The notes under the pieces are model-generated. The model searched no databases and was not told where the DNA came from. It saw only the letters and a program-made list of their open reading frames with translations. Below, piece by piece: positions 34,832 through 45,991 of a stretch of 64,000 nucleotides of DNA. The first letter of the stretch is position 1; each line of letters begins with the position of its first letter. A program made the translations under genes and the position numbers. Origin of the DNA: Scleromitrula shiraiana (lineage: Eukaryota > Ascomycota > Leotiomycetes > Helotiales > Sclerotiniaceae); NCBI GenBank assembly GCA_028455995.1, contig JABELC010000001.1:3150501-3214500 (forward strand). The letters run 5' to 3'.

Positions 34832-37322
34832 ATGACAAACTCACTGGCAAGTGCATTTAGTCCCTGGAACGTCACCGTTCGCGAGATCTGTCAGACTTTA
34901 GGCTGGGGCGGTGATCCAGGCACTCCACGATATTTCAAGATCTTATCACTACAAGTTTCTAAGTTTCGAAAGAGGTTCGCTGGAAAAGAGAACTTTTCCA
35001 TCGATTCGAACTCTGAGAAGGCACGTCGATGTGCATCAGACTTTTGCGATCGAGATCTTCGTCGCAAAGAGTTTTTTATTCCTTCCGACGAAGCCAATCG
35101 ACCTTCACTTCCGAATGATCGACAAATGTAAGCTTTCTTCGTTATAACAGCATAACATTTACATCACTGACACTCTCTTAACGACTAAATAGGATCGAGG
35201 AGGCACTCTTTAAACTCCTCTGTCTACAAGAGTATTATCAGCGACGAAATGATGAGAATAAAGCAAAAAGAGAATCCCAAACAGGTAAAGGAAAACAGCG
35301 AGCAAGTGAGAATGATGATATTGATGACGACGATGGAGATGAAGAAGATGAAGAAGGTGGAGAAGATGAAGATGAATACAACTACGAGAATGATGAGAGT
35401 GAAGAGGAGCTAGTTCAAGATGAACCAGGTCAAGACGACGACGATTTTGTTCCTCGACTCAGACAGACATCGAAAACTGGATCATCAGTTAGTGTAACGG
35501 CTCGTCTTAGAAAATCGAACGAAAGTATTACAAAGAATGATAGGTAAGTTAAATCCTTTCCATCATATTCAATGACTAAAATTTGTTTAGCAAAAACAAA
35601 AAGGAACGGGCAGAGCAAAACGAAGAAGCCATACGATATAATATCGATCAGCATTTGAATTATGTGTACTCTCTCTCGCAATCTCCATCATCTACCTATC
35701 AGTCATCACTTGGTAGTAAAGAGGAGCCTGCTTTGACAGATCCCAGTGTGCGCTGGTTATTTGAGGTATACTAATATCCTTCTATATGATATAGTCGTTG
35801 CTAACAGATTTATAGACCAATACATCCGGAGATTGGCCTGAACAATACAAGATACTAGCATGGAGATTTATGCACGGGAATGAACTTTACACGCTAGCTC
35901 CTACGATTCAAGACCTAAACCAAATCGGAGGTTTGGTCACATATCTAACCAAGCATCTTCACATCAAAGTTGATGCTACTCATCATGCTATCATTTTTGA
36001 GAGAGTCAAAAAATTTGTGATTTACTCGACACGAAAATTCCTACGGGATTATGGCCTCCTTCAGCAATTGGAAAATGGCTCAATAACTCGAATGGAACCA
36101 TTCTCTGCTAGTTATCATACTCAATTAGAGAAGTGGAAGAGAATTATCCAGCCCAGTCCATTGGTTGGTTTCCGTTCTTTCCTTCCAAATCCAAAACACT
36201 GACTTTTATATACAGCCAAATCCGGCACCTGTGGCATCAACTGGATCGCATAAGCGCACCAATTCATCTCAAAACAGCACAACACTCGGGACTTCCAGTG
36301 TGGCTACAGATGGTGTTGAGTCGTACACTGATTTTATAACCAAACGTCAGAGAACCACCATGCAGAATACTACCACCCATAATACTATGCCCTCTCGGGT
36401 CCTAGCTGAGCCTGAAGCTCATGCATCCGGCCCAAGAACTGATTCCGATGGTCATGCCCTCGTTAAAGGTGGATTGCCACAAATGTACAATCCTGCCCGT
36501 GCCAACGATAATTTCACAAGTCCACCACGATACAATCGTTTTGAGGCCATGTCTTCAAGCTCCACACCTCCCCGACTACTTCCCGGCTTTCGAGCTCAGG
36601 AACGTCAAATGTTCCCCAATTCGGATACTATTGAAGTTGATATCTCTGGCGATAGACCTCACAGAAGAGAACCAAATCCAAATCCTTCCATAAATAGATC
36701 TTCATCTCGAGGAGGGTCCCCTTACCTACATCACCGACTCCCTTGTATACGAGACCATTCCCCTCATCAACTAAGCCGTCAATCATCCACCTCTTCTTTC
36801 GGTCATCACCACCAACTAAGCCGTCAGTCATCCAGTTCATCAATTGGGCTCAGCGACCCTCTAAACGATTTCAATATTGGAAGTTCTCCATACACACGAT
36901 CCACTGCCGGTCCAAGTTCAGTGGCGACCCACAGCTCAGAAGTCTCTCACGTCTCCGAATTTTCTGAACCTACCGATGTTACATTCATCCTGCACAATAG
37001 ATTCGGTGTTCTCGATTTCTCCAATCCAGTCCCCTTTCACGTGTTTAGAAATACTACTATTTCCGCATTCTTCGCATTATATTCGCAGCGATCGGGGATT
37101 CCACTGGGGAATTTGAGGAAACTTACTTTTACGATTGTGTTTGCTAAGAATTTGACGTTCTTTATGGGTAGGAATGGGGAGGAATTGGAGTGGAGAAGGT
37201 TTAAGAAGAGGGTTGGGAGTTTGTTTTTGTTGACTAAGGAGAGGAGACCTAGGGAGATGGATTTTGAGGTTTGGGTTGATGCGGGTGAGGAGAGTGAAGT
37301 GGATCATGATCGAGTGATTTGA
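34832..37322 (+). CDS. Unknown paralogue family, full-length member (copy 3)
   Basis: Exons 34832-35127, 35193-35543, 35591-35765, 35816-36163 and 36216-37322 give 758 residues; all junctions keep frame. The N-terminal domain has REICQTLGWGG and then ARRCASDFCDRD. A helix follows (EALFKLLCLQEYYQRR) that matches copy 1. Next is a strongly acidic Asp/Glu run. The middle domain (exon 4) has YKILAWRFMHGNELYTLAPT, which aligns with copy 2. Ser/Pro-rich disorder contains a doubled HHQLSRQSS unit. The C-terminal domain (about 36975-37230) has DVTFILHNRFGVLDF, TTISAFFALYSQRSGIP and ELEWRRFKKRVG. Its strand-helix-strand look recalls a beta-grasp fold, but that is a guess. No family is recognised and no enzyme motif is seen. 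Confidence 0.75.
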
Positions 37323-37687
37323 TGCGGTAAGATGAGATGAGGGTACGAGTATATGGGAGGGGAAGTATTATATGGGGGTTTCTATTCTTTCTATCTTTTG
37401 ATATATTTGGGACATAGGTCTTTTCTTTCTTTGTACATTCGTTATCTTCTTCTTCTTCTTGTTTTTTTTTTCATTTCCAATCTGTTATTCAATTTCCTTT
37501 TCACATGTCGTTACAATACTTTCATGAATACATGTAAATTTCCTTACTCTTTCTTACTCTCTTTTACCCCCAATTCATCCATTTAAATTTATTTCATTCA
37601 ATAGCTAGTTATTTCCTCAAAGAATATATCAATCAACTCATCTCATCTCATCTCATCTCATCTCGACTGAACTCAACTCAATTCAGC
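37323..37687. other. Intergenic region with T-rich tract
   Basis: Likely 3' UTR of the copy-3 gene. It holds a TTCTTCTTCTTCTTG run near 37446-37460 and a CATCT pentamer repeat near 37637-37664. No gene. Confidence 0.6.
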
Positions 37688-37975
37688 CTAAGCACCAATC
37701 CCCATAACTGTATTCGCTACCCCAGGCGCCAGCCCAGCGACCCAAGAACGAACCTCCTTTTCCAACCCGGTGACATAAATATTTCCACCCAACCTGAACT
37801 CAAACCCCATCCATCCCTGCATCCAAGCGTCAAGCGGCCGTCTTTCCAACCACGCTCGTAAATCCCTCCACACGGCTTTTCCGGTTTGACTCGGTGAATC
37901 TGCATTGTGACCGGATTTCTTACATAGATTGGTAGCATTTTCTTGTGAGGCTGCTTTGATTGCTGCGCTGCCCCG
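37688..37975 (-). CDS. Possible coding exon, unknown protein
   Basis: An open minus-strand segment of about 95 codons follows a plausible splice acceptor (CCCAATAG) and ends in a stop at 37688-37690. It includes AVWRDLRAWLERRPLDAWMQ, then FEFRLGGNIYVTGLEKEV, and ends VANTVMGIGA. It is tryptophan-rich and reads like real protein, but I found no ATG-led first exon upstream and recognise no family. A second frame with an ATG at 37938 and a GTAAGA donor is an alternative reading. It may be the last exon of a small gene or a relic. Confidence 0.3.
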   Translation of the reverse strand, partial: RGSAAIKAASQENATNLCKKSGHNADSPSQTGKAVWRDLRAWLERRPLDAWMQGWMGFEFRLGGNIYVTGLEKEVRSWVAGLAPGVANTVMGIGA

Positions 37976-38394
37976 CTATTGGGTATGTACTGGATTTTGT
38001 GACTCTGATGGGGATAGGATGGGATGGGATGGGTGGTGGCGATGGTGAGGGTAAGTTTGTTAATTAGGGTTAACTATGTGGTTTTATTTTGGATTTTTGT
38101 TTTGGGGTACGAGTATGGATGGGATATGTTTCTAGACTGGGAAGAGTAACGAAGGGTTCTTGTTTTTTGTAGCATCCTTAGAATTGTCTGTTATTTGTTA
38201 TTTCGTTTGAATGATGTATATGTAGATAGATATATTTGAGTTATAGAAGCAGGATAATCATATCATTCTCTCCTAAAGACTCCTATCACTTTCGCGTTTG
38301 TACCCCTTCTTCATTCTACCCTAAAATAACTTCTCCCATCGAACAATAATATCCATAAGTTGACAGTCGCTATCCTCCCATTGTTCATTCGTCA
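37976..38394. other. Intergenic region
   Basis: AT-rich, with a short GGGAT pentamer repeat near 38009-38030. No gene seen. Confidence 0.55.
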
Positions 38395-40252
38395 TTAAGT
38401 ACATGTCATCCATCCCATCACACCTAATAGCATTATTAACAGATCTCTCCTTAAAAGCACAGCAGATTCCGCATCACTACTCTCCCCCTTCCCCTTCCCC
38501 GTCGCACTCGCCCCATTACCCGCAGCCCCCGTACTACTAACGCCAGCCTTTCCCATCCCCATGCCTGTCCCCACGATCCCACTCTCATCCCCACCCCCCA
38601 TCATCGGCGTCCCAGCAAAACTCCTATTCAAACCCCCCTCCAACACCACAACCCTACTCTCCCCCCCCATCCCCCACCGACTCTGCGCCAAGCCCACCCT
38701 ATCCCCCGCGGCATCAAAAACCGCATACGCACTCCTCAAAAACGTATCACCGAGCAAATAACTCCCCTCGGTTCCCCTCTGAATCCCAAACGCACACGCA
38801 TTCTCAAACGGCAATTTCGGGAGCGTATACCCCTTCGGGAGCACAAAACTCGGGTTGCCGAAATCAAATATTAGTTCGCGCAAAGGGATGCGGATTGTGG
38901 GGTTGGGGTTGTGCGGTAGTGAGGGGGAGGAGGAAAATTCGTAGTTGAGGGTTAGGTTGGGGGAGGTGGTTAGCAGGGAGCAGGGGATGTATACGTCGCC
39001 TGAGTTGGGTGTGTCGTCTATGGCGCCTAGATAGGCATATAAGGGTGATGTTAGTGAGGGCGGTAGATATGTAATTGTGGTTCCGGAATCTAAAATTGCT
39101 GCTGTTGGGTTCATCTCGAATTGAGTGATATTATCTTTCTGATTGACGATATCGGGAGTTACACTTAATCCTACGAGGGGAACGCCAAATTGTGTGTAGA
39201 CTTCTGTTCCGTTGGGGAATACCTTGGGTATTACATCTATGATTGATAGATTACCCCAGAATTTGGAGGTGTCGAGTGCACCGAATAAGATAGATCCCAC
39301 TGAGGACAAGAGACTGTCTAGGTAGATGGAGTAGGTTTGTGAAGAGATGAGATTATTGGTTACAAGGGTGTCGAGGAGGGTGGGATAGGTCAGGCCGGCT
39401 ACTTCGTTTGCGGTGTAGCCTAATCCGAGAATTCCGCTGGAGATGGAACTTTTATTGGCGACTCCGAGTTGGATGAGGATGCTGATATTAGGGGTGAGGT
39501 GGAATTGGTCAGTTATGTAGGTTCCGGACTAGAAAGGGGAATGTTAGTTGAGGATTGGTTTTTGAAGAAGAAAAGAGCAAGAAAGGAATATAGACTGATT
39601 GAATGATTTAATCTAAATTTGATTAAAGAAACCTCTCAAGTAGATAGAAGCAAACTATATTCTCAAATAGAGGTGAGAAAGCAAGAAAATAAACACACTC
39701 ACAACTTCCGAATCTTCAGCATAAGTAATGACAAACTGCTCCTCACCCACCACATTAAACCTCGCCGTACTTGAATCCCCAAACCGAACTATGCATTCAT
39801 TTCCATCAGTAAAAAAAAACCAAGAATCCTTTCTCCCACCCCAATTCATCACACAAAACACAAGGTCCAAACAAACACAAACATATAAAACCCCTAGCTA
39901 AAATAACATAAAAAAACAAACTCAACTGACAAGGCGTAACACACCCCTTCACACACACATCCGCCCCCTCACCCAAAACCCACGTATCGCTCGTTCCCGT
40001 ATCAACAACCAAACTAATATTTTGAGGCGGCGTGCCAATCTGGATATTAACCACGTAGTTTCCGCTTGTGATGTTGTTTATTAGGGAGAGGAAGATTGGG
40101 GCGCGGGATTTGAGAGGAGATTGGTGGAGCTCGGGGGTTGAAAGTCGAGGGGTTTTGGTGATGGGGAAATGGAGGTGGAGGAGGGTGGTTGCTAGGTTGA
40201 AGAAGGAAAGGAGGAGGAGGAGGAGGAAGGGATAGAGTGGGGGGAGTTTCAT
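38395..40252 (-). CDS. Secreted, probably GPI-anchored aspartyl protease
   Basis: Minus-strand exons 40252-39927, 39832-39703 and 39528-38395 give 529 residues. Residues 1-23 form a signal peptide with a run of leucines. The two catalytic aspartates are in VVDTGTSDTWV (Asp84) and AILDSGTTITYLP (Asp299). The family's substrate-binding QIGTPPQ and SGTYITDQF are also present; the latter is created across intron 2 (174 bp), which supports that junction. The tail is Gly/Ser/Thr-rich and ends in a hydrophobic stretch (LLIMLLGVMGWMTCT), as in yapsin-type GPI-anchored pepsins. Many Asn-X-Ser/Thr sites are present. It likely acts at the cell surface. The acceptor of intron 1 is a choice: the one used keeps the CVTPC cysteine pair and restores frame, but other AGs exist. 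Confidence 0.88.
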
Positions 40253-40262
40253 GGTGGTATGG

Positions 40263-40315
40263 GTGAGTGAGTGAGTGAGTGAGTGAGTGAGTGAGTGAGT
40301 AAGTGAGTGAGTGAG
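40263..40315. repeat. GTGA tetranucleotide repeat in 5' leader
   Basis: About thirteen GTGA units, one interrupted by AAGT, beginning eleven bases upstream of the aspartyl-protease ATG on the minus strand (read there as CACT/TCAC). Probably transcribed as 5' UTR. Confidence 0.9.
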
Positions 40316-41270
40316 GATGACTAGATAGCAGAATGGAAAGCACAGATGTAATTTGAATATCGATGAATATACAACGAGACAAAAGAAATCGAAACAAGGA
40401 GAACGATATTGATAATGATATATCCTCCTAAACTAGCCCCAACTAGACCAGACCAGACCATGCAAAACTATCGTGATATACCCACAGTGAATTACAAGTA
40501 GTTGACTACATGGACGGATCTGATCCAAAACCAGCCAATATCAAGCTCGTGCAAAATATCACAACATGTTGAAGGTATAGTGAATCGATTTTGAACGATT
40601 GGAGAATATCGTTCTGGTTAAGCTGTTATTTGGATTTGAACACTCAATTACATTCATTATCAGTCAGAACAAAAATATCTACCTACCTACCTACCTATTC
40701 AACAACAACCCTTTCGTCAAATCAGTCCAAATATCAGAACAAAACTCCCATATTCTTAACCTATCAATTAGTTTATAACCTAGAAAGATCCATCCAATAA
40801 CACATCCGCGTCCGAACCAAAACTAAATCCCTAACATCCGATTCGCTTTCAAATAATCCCTTTTCTGCATAACTATTGCTCGCTATAGAGGAATGAATTG
40901 AATAAAACAAAACAAAACAGAATAGAACAGAACAGAACAGAACAGAACAGAACAAAACAAAACAAAACAAAACAGAATATCATACCAAACAAGAATACTT
41001 TCCTGCTATCATAGAGTTATAACTTTAATCTTCCATTTTTAATTTAAATGTATCTTTTTTAGCGTCTAGAGTCGGGTTTTTGGTACATAGTTCCTCATAC
41101 TTTTGTGTACATCCGCCATCGATCGATCCGGCATAATATGATATACATCCAGCCTGGTCCCCTCACGCTCACTCACATCATACAGTATAACATAATATCA
41201 TACAAGCCCCTCTATCCCCTTCATAGCCAACATCATCTCATCCCTTCTATCCACTATAGCCTCCCATGAC
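40316..41270. other. Intergenic region with microsatellites
   Basis: Holds a CTAC repeat at 40678-40697 and an ACAAA/ACAGA pentamer array at 40903-40975. No gene is supported; antisense open frames over the pentamer array are repeat-encoded. Confidence 0.6.
40903..40975. repeat. AACAA/AACAG pentamer array
   Basis: About fourteen pentamers: AACAA units, then AACAG units, then AACAA units again. The mirrored order suggests slippage of two variant units. Confidence 0.9.
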
Positions 41271-42435
41271 CTATTTCCTCCAATCCCCCAAATGTTCCCC
41301 AATAATCCTCGCCGCCTGCTGCGGACTATGCTGTCTCCCAATCGCCTCTACAAAGTCCCCCTCCGGATCCATCAAATAGAAATAAATACTATGATCGACC
41401 AAATAATCCTGGCCCTTCTTTACACCCTCAGGCGTGGAAAAGTATACCCGATATTTCTTACAGACGTCTTTAATTTGCTCCCAGGTGCCGGTCAATCCAA
41501 TAATATCGGGGTGGAATTCCGAGAGGTAGGTTTTTAGCACGGCGGGGGTGTCGCGCGCTGGGTCGCAGGTTATGAAGATGGGGAGGAGGGGTTTGGCGGG
41601 TGGGGAGGTGGTGGTGGGCGAGTTTATTAGGTCGATCATTTGCGCCATTTTGTCGAGTTCTTCGGGGCAGATGTCGGGACAGTGGGAGAATCCGAAGTAT
41701 ACCTATATTAAACAAGCGCAAACATTAGCCTCAATGCACCGTATCAAATCAACCCATCTCATCTCATATCCCCAAGAAAAAATAATAGAGAATAAAAGAG
41801 GAATAGAAAAAGAAAAAAATCCCTCCTTACCAAACAATACCTCCCCCTCATATCCGCATCCGTAAACCTCCTCCCCTCCTGATCCAGCAAATCAAACGGC
41901 CCCCCAACCTTCGGTTTTCCCACCCCCTTCGCAGCCTCCGCTATCCTCTTCCTCTCCATCCTCGCTTTTTCGTATCGGAAGTAGAAGATTAGTCCCGCGC
42001 CGGCTGCGAGGAATACTACGCCTGCTGTCCAGGAGAACGGCTATTGTATTATTTTATGTTAGATGAGACTGCTGGTTTGAAAGAGTAGAATGATGGAAAA
42101 TACAGGGAAAGGAAGGAAGAGAGGCGGGGCAGAAAAAAACATACACCAAATTTATACCTCGACCTCTGTTCCTGCACCGTCTTATAAGATCTCGTACTCG
42201 ATGTAGAGAAGCCCGCCTGTCCCAGCTGTCCAGCCTTCCTCTCCCCCAAACCCAAGCCCCTCAATTGACCCAAACACCCCCTCGCATCTCTCCCCGAACC
42301 AGCCGTAACTCTACACCCCGTAGCCAACCCCCTCCCACGCCCCGCCGCCGCAAAAAATCCTCGCTTTATATTCCCCGTTGCCGCATTATACGAAAATAAA
42401 TTCCTACTACTGCTTGAGAGTAGGGATTTCGACAT
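41271..42435 (-). CDS. SCO1: SCO1-type copper chaperone for cytochrome c oxidase
   Basis: Minus-strand exons 42435-42145, 42040-41831 and 41702-41271 give 310 residues. The basic, Ser/Arg-rich N-terminus is a mitochondrial targeting sequence. Exon 2 encodes one membrane segment (WTAGVVFLAAGAGLIFYF) and GPFDLLDQEGRRFTDADMRG. Exon 3 opens with VYFGFSHCPDICPEELDKM, which holds the two copper-binding cysteines (C175, C179); the third ligand is His271 in LVDHSIYFYLMD. SCO proteins sit in the inner mitochondrial membrane facing the intermembrane space and load copper into the CuA site of Cox2. All three key residues are present, the thioredoxin-like fold is complete, and the length is normal. Confidence 0.95.
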
Positions 42436-43223
42436 AACTGGTAATTTTTATCGTCTTGGGTATTTGTCGTTATGTGGTGTGGTGAGGGGAGATATGATAG
42501 ATATAATCGATCAATTAATTATGAAGCTATGAGCTGATGTTTAAAAGATGGATGGGACAATTATTTTGCGGGAAGCTTATTAAATCCCGTTAAAGCTAGC
42601 TTAGTCTAGTGTCCCCTCATTCACCGAATTCCTCGTTGCCGCTTTATGGATGTAAACCATTAATATTTCACCCCTTAAACTGCCGATATCTAGTATTTAC
42701 ATTATCATCAATACATTTCAGATCTAGAACTGTCTAATTATTTTAAATTCCAGCTACTATAGAAATAACAATAATAACAAAAGCCCTTGCCGGCCACAAA
42801 TCCCCTCACACTATTTAAGAGCAGACTTCAAAATTTCCATATTACTTTATTTTCATTGCCACCTATTTACCCCGCAAGAATCCCATAAAAGGATATAATG
42901 CAGCTTTAAATTATAATCTTACAGATGTACTTAAAACTAAGATCCTTCTTGCCCTATTAAGCACCCAATTCCAAGATATTTCACTACCTCTGTCGCTCGC
43001 TCGCTCAATTCCCCTTCGAATTGACCTTCTTGAACTCCTTAGAACGCCAAAAACCATGCAATCATGCAGCAAGTCAAATATAATCCATCCATCCTACCCT
43101 TCGCCGAGATATTCTACGATACATTTGACAAAAATTGTAAAAGAAAATAGAGAAAGATAAAAATGACTCCGCGTCTCCAGCTACTTTCAGAGGTTGACTT
43201 TCAGAGGTTGATGAAGTCTATGA
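42436..43223. other. Intergenic region
   Basis: SCO1 promoter side and the 3' end of the next minus-strand gene. AT-rich with no gene seen. A doubled TTTCAGAGGTTGA unit lies near 43184-43211. Confidence 0.6.
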
Positions 43224-45596
43224 TTAGATTCGGCCACTAACTAGACTTGCACTAGTTCGACTTCTCTCATCTTCCTCCAGAACATCGCTTAGGCGTGTTG
43301 GATGGTGATGAGTTGGATAATTCTCCCATCCAGGACGAGCATAATCCGATCCAGAGTAGTCTACTGGAGCAGCAGGTGGACTGGTAACGGTAGGGCCTTG
43401 TCCATACTCAACCCCTGACATTGGGACTTGGACTGGAGCTGCTTGAACACGTCGACCCCCACGGATTCGTCGAGGACTATGCTCGTACTCTTCTGTTCCA
43501 TCATCGGAAACCACGCTTGAATAACGCATTTTGTTGCCAGCAGCATCTCGGACAAATTGACCTTCTGAATCAATCTCGAATTCGTCATCACTAAAAGATC
43601 CTTCTGTTGGTCCTTCGGCCTGGCCAGATTGGGTACTGGGATGAACGGAACGACCTTGTGGTTGCGATGATGGTTGAACCGCTGGTGCTTGAGTCCGTAA
43701 TGATTCATTGGGACGGGGCGTAAGACGTTCAGTAGCATCCGTCGGATTAGCTCGACGATCACGAACACTTTCGACAAAAGGATCAGAATTAGCAGGCTGA
43801 GTGCGTCGGCTCCCACCATACTGGTCCCAAATACTATCAGTGCTACTAGGGCTTTCATCTAAATCTTCTTCTCGACCAAAGCGAGTTCCACCACGATTAT
43901 CCGTTGGACCTTGACGTGTTGGTGGAACATCGCGAACTGCTGTGCTTCCATGACGACTGGGAACTCCCTGGACCATAGGTACAACTTGTACACCACCCAC
44001 AAGCGTCGGTTGACCATCACGTAAAGACGAAGTTCTCTCGCGTTCATCTTGCTCACGACGTCCCAGTTCTTCCCATGCTCGACGAGCCTCGTCTCTAGCA
44101 ATCCGAAGTTCACGACGTAATTCAGTATTGACTACGTCAGCATTACGCATTGAAGTTTGAGCCACATCAAGCTCATTGAGAGCCTGTTGTCTGAGACCTC
44201 GTTCATCGGTCAGCTGAGCCTGAAGAAGCCCATTAGATTCAGCGAGTCGCTCTGTTTCGGCTCTAGTTTCAAAAAACCAGCGCTGGAACTTGCGTTCAGA
44301 AGAAGCTCTTAGCCGTTGAAGTTCAACTACAGCATGAAATAAATTTGCGCCAGCAGCTGAAAGATCGGTGTTTTGTCTTGAGAGTTGTTGTGAAATAGGG
44401 TCACGGTTGATCTCCCTAGAATTCTCCTCCAGTCGTCGCATCCAAAATCCCGTTAAACCCTCCCAATGCGCCGAAAGAGTTTCCCAACGTTCAAAAGCGT
44501 GCGGGAAAGAAGATCTGGTTGGTTCATGTGTTGGTTCGGGTTTTGGGATACTTAATGGCGGTACACCAGTAGCAGCAGATGGGCCGGCTTGGGCATGGCC
44601 ACCAGCTTCAATTCTATTTCGACTTGGTCCTGCAGCTGAATCCGCAGATCTTGCAGATGGCTGTGTTGGTAATCGAAGAGGAGCGACATCAGGAAGATCA
44701 CCAGGTCGAGATACAGTGGGACGCCTTTGAGGGTGCTCAACCAACTTATTTGGGTCAATACCACTCGCTGCTCTGCTACTTGATGCTTTACGATCGCTGT
44801 GTTGAGGATTGACCTCTTGTCTTGATTGATCAGCCAATCTGTTAGTGTCAGTACCACTAACTGCTCGGCCACTAGTCCCTCTCCTATCACCGCGAGTACT
44901 CTCTTGTCTGGATGGTGCACCACCTTGTTCAATCCTACTTGCTGCAGCGCCAGCAGCTGCCTGTTTTTCTGCTTGTTTCCGTCTATCTTCTTCTAATAAC
45001 CTGGCCTCCTCTTCAGCTCGGTTTCTTTCCATAGCCTCCTGCTCTGCCTTCCTGCGGGCTTCACGCGCATTTCGATCCCTCATAATCTCTCTTGGACCCT
45101 TTATCTGCGGCGATCCAGTGTTGGCTGGTGGTGCTCTGCTGGGTTGGCCATCGTTGGCACTAGAAAGTAGATCCGACATCGAAGCGTTTTCCTCTATATA
45201 ATCGGGAGTGAAAGGGTTAGGATGTCGGAGAGCTTCTTCAAGAGCGTAGAGGATAGCGCTGGCAGTGTGACTACTGATATGCGGCGGTGTATGATCCGAT
45301 CGTTTATCGACTGCGGGAGATCGAAGCTCGCCTGTTGTTAAATGAGTTGAGGTATCTAGGTCGTCGTTGAAGTCATGAATTTGGCCTCGACTTTGATTTC
45401 GTTCTGCGAATCTGACTCGAGGTAGAGATATACCAGCAGAAGCTGCTTCAATATGTGTACGTCGGATCGGTTTACGCTGCTGGCGCTGTTCGGGTGTAGT
45501 ATGCGTTATAGGGTCGTGTGAATCGTAACGGTCATTAAATTGGATATTAGGTGGGCGCGTCACGGCTGCTGTACGTGATAAACTTTGAGAAGACAA
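43224..45596 (-). CDS. Disordered coiled-coil protein, function unknown
   Basis: One open frame of about 790 codons. Its first codon as drawn is TTG, and no in-frame ATG occurs for about 140 codons, so the true start probably lies in an upstream exon that I could not place. A charged Arg/Glu/Ala helix spans roughly residues 170-215 (REARRKAEQEAMERNRAEEE). A long coiled coil spans about residues 425-520 (AVVELQRLRASSERKFQRWF, then heptad-like LRQQALNELDVAQ). Between and after these the protein is Ser/Pro/Arg/Gln-rich disorder, with a near-duplicate pair (GTDTNRLADQ and GIDPNKLVEHP). No enzyme motif or known family is recognised. A cytoskeletal or septal scaffold is only a thought. Confidence 0.7.
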   Translation of the reverse strand: MSSQSLSRTAAVTRPPNIQFNDRYDSHDPITHTTPEQRQQRKPIRRTHIEAASAGISLPRVRFAERNQSRGQIHDFNDDLDTSTHLTTGELRSPAVDKRSDHTPPHISSHTASAILYALEEALRHPNPFTPDYIEENASMSDLLSSANDGQPSRAPPANTGSPQIKGPREIMRDRNAREARRKAEQEAMERNRAEEEARLLEEDRRKQAEKQAAAGAAASRIEQGGAPSRQESTRGDRRGTSGRAVSGTDTNRLADQSRQEVNPQHSDRKASSSRAASGIDPNKLVEHPQRRPTVSRPGDLPDVAPLRLPTQPSARSADSAAGPSRNRIEAGGHAQAGPSAATGVPPLSIPKPEPTHEPTRSSFPHAFERWETLSAHWEGLTGFWMRRLEENSREINRDPISQQLSRQNTDLSAAGANLFHAVVELQRLRASSERKFQRWFFETRAETERLAESNGLLQAQLTDERGLRQQALNELDVAQTSMRNADVVNTELRRELRIARDEARRAWEELGRREQDERERTSSLRDGQPTLVGGVQVVPMVQGVPSRHGSTAVRDVPPTRQGPTDNRGGTRFGREEDLDESPSSTDSIWDQYGGSRRTQPANSDPFVESVRDRRANPTDATERLTPRPNESLRTQAPAVQPSSQPQGRSVHPSTQSGQAEGPTEGSFSDDEFEIDSEGQFVRDAAGNKMRYSSVVSDDGTEEYEHSPRRIRGGRRVQAAPVQVPMSGVEYGQGPTVTSPPAAPVDYSGSDYARPGWENYPTHHHPTRLSDVLEEDERSRTSASLVSGRI

Positions 45597-45952
45597 GATG
45601 AAGGCGAATTAGAATATGCCCGATAATCGGATATGTTAGAACTTAGAAGGCGTTTCTCGTATGTACCAGATCTTTGAAAGGAACTGAAAAATAAGAGGCT
45701 GGGATGAGAGTATTGTTTAAATTTGTTTTTATAAAGCTGTATATTTCTTGATATTTTGATTTTGTTACCTTGAAGATAAATTGAATAGATCTATCTTCAA
45801 AGACAAAATTGGAGAGCTGAAGAAAGGTAGATTTGACAAACTGAATGTGTGAATATACACACACACACATTCCGTATACAGTCAAAACAGTTAATGAATT
45901 AATGAATGATTGTCTTGTCTTTTCTGTGTACTTTGTGTATGATTGTACAAAG

Positions 45953-45991
45953 GGTTATTATTATTATTGTTATTGTTATTATTATTATTAA
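45953..45991. repeat. TTA/TTG trinucleotide repeat
   Basis: About twelve TTA or TTG triplets in a row. Confidence 0.88.

Noticed and set aside
40773..40970. Antisense frame encoding repeated FCFVLF-type peptide
   Set aside because: It is entirely encoded by the pentamer microsatellite.
44368..45201. Plus-strand frames of 77-120 codons inside the coiled-coil gene
   Set aside because: They lie fully opposite a 790-codon gene and mirror its biased composition, so they are shadows.
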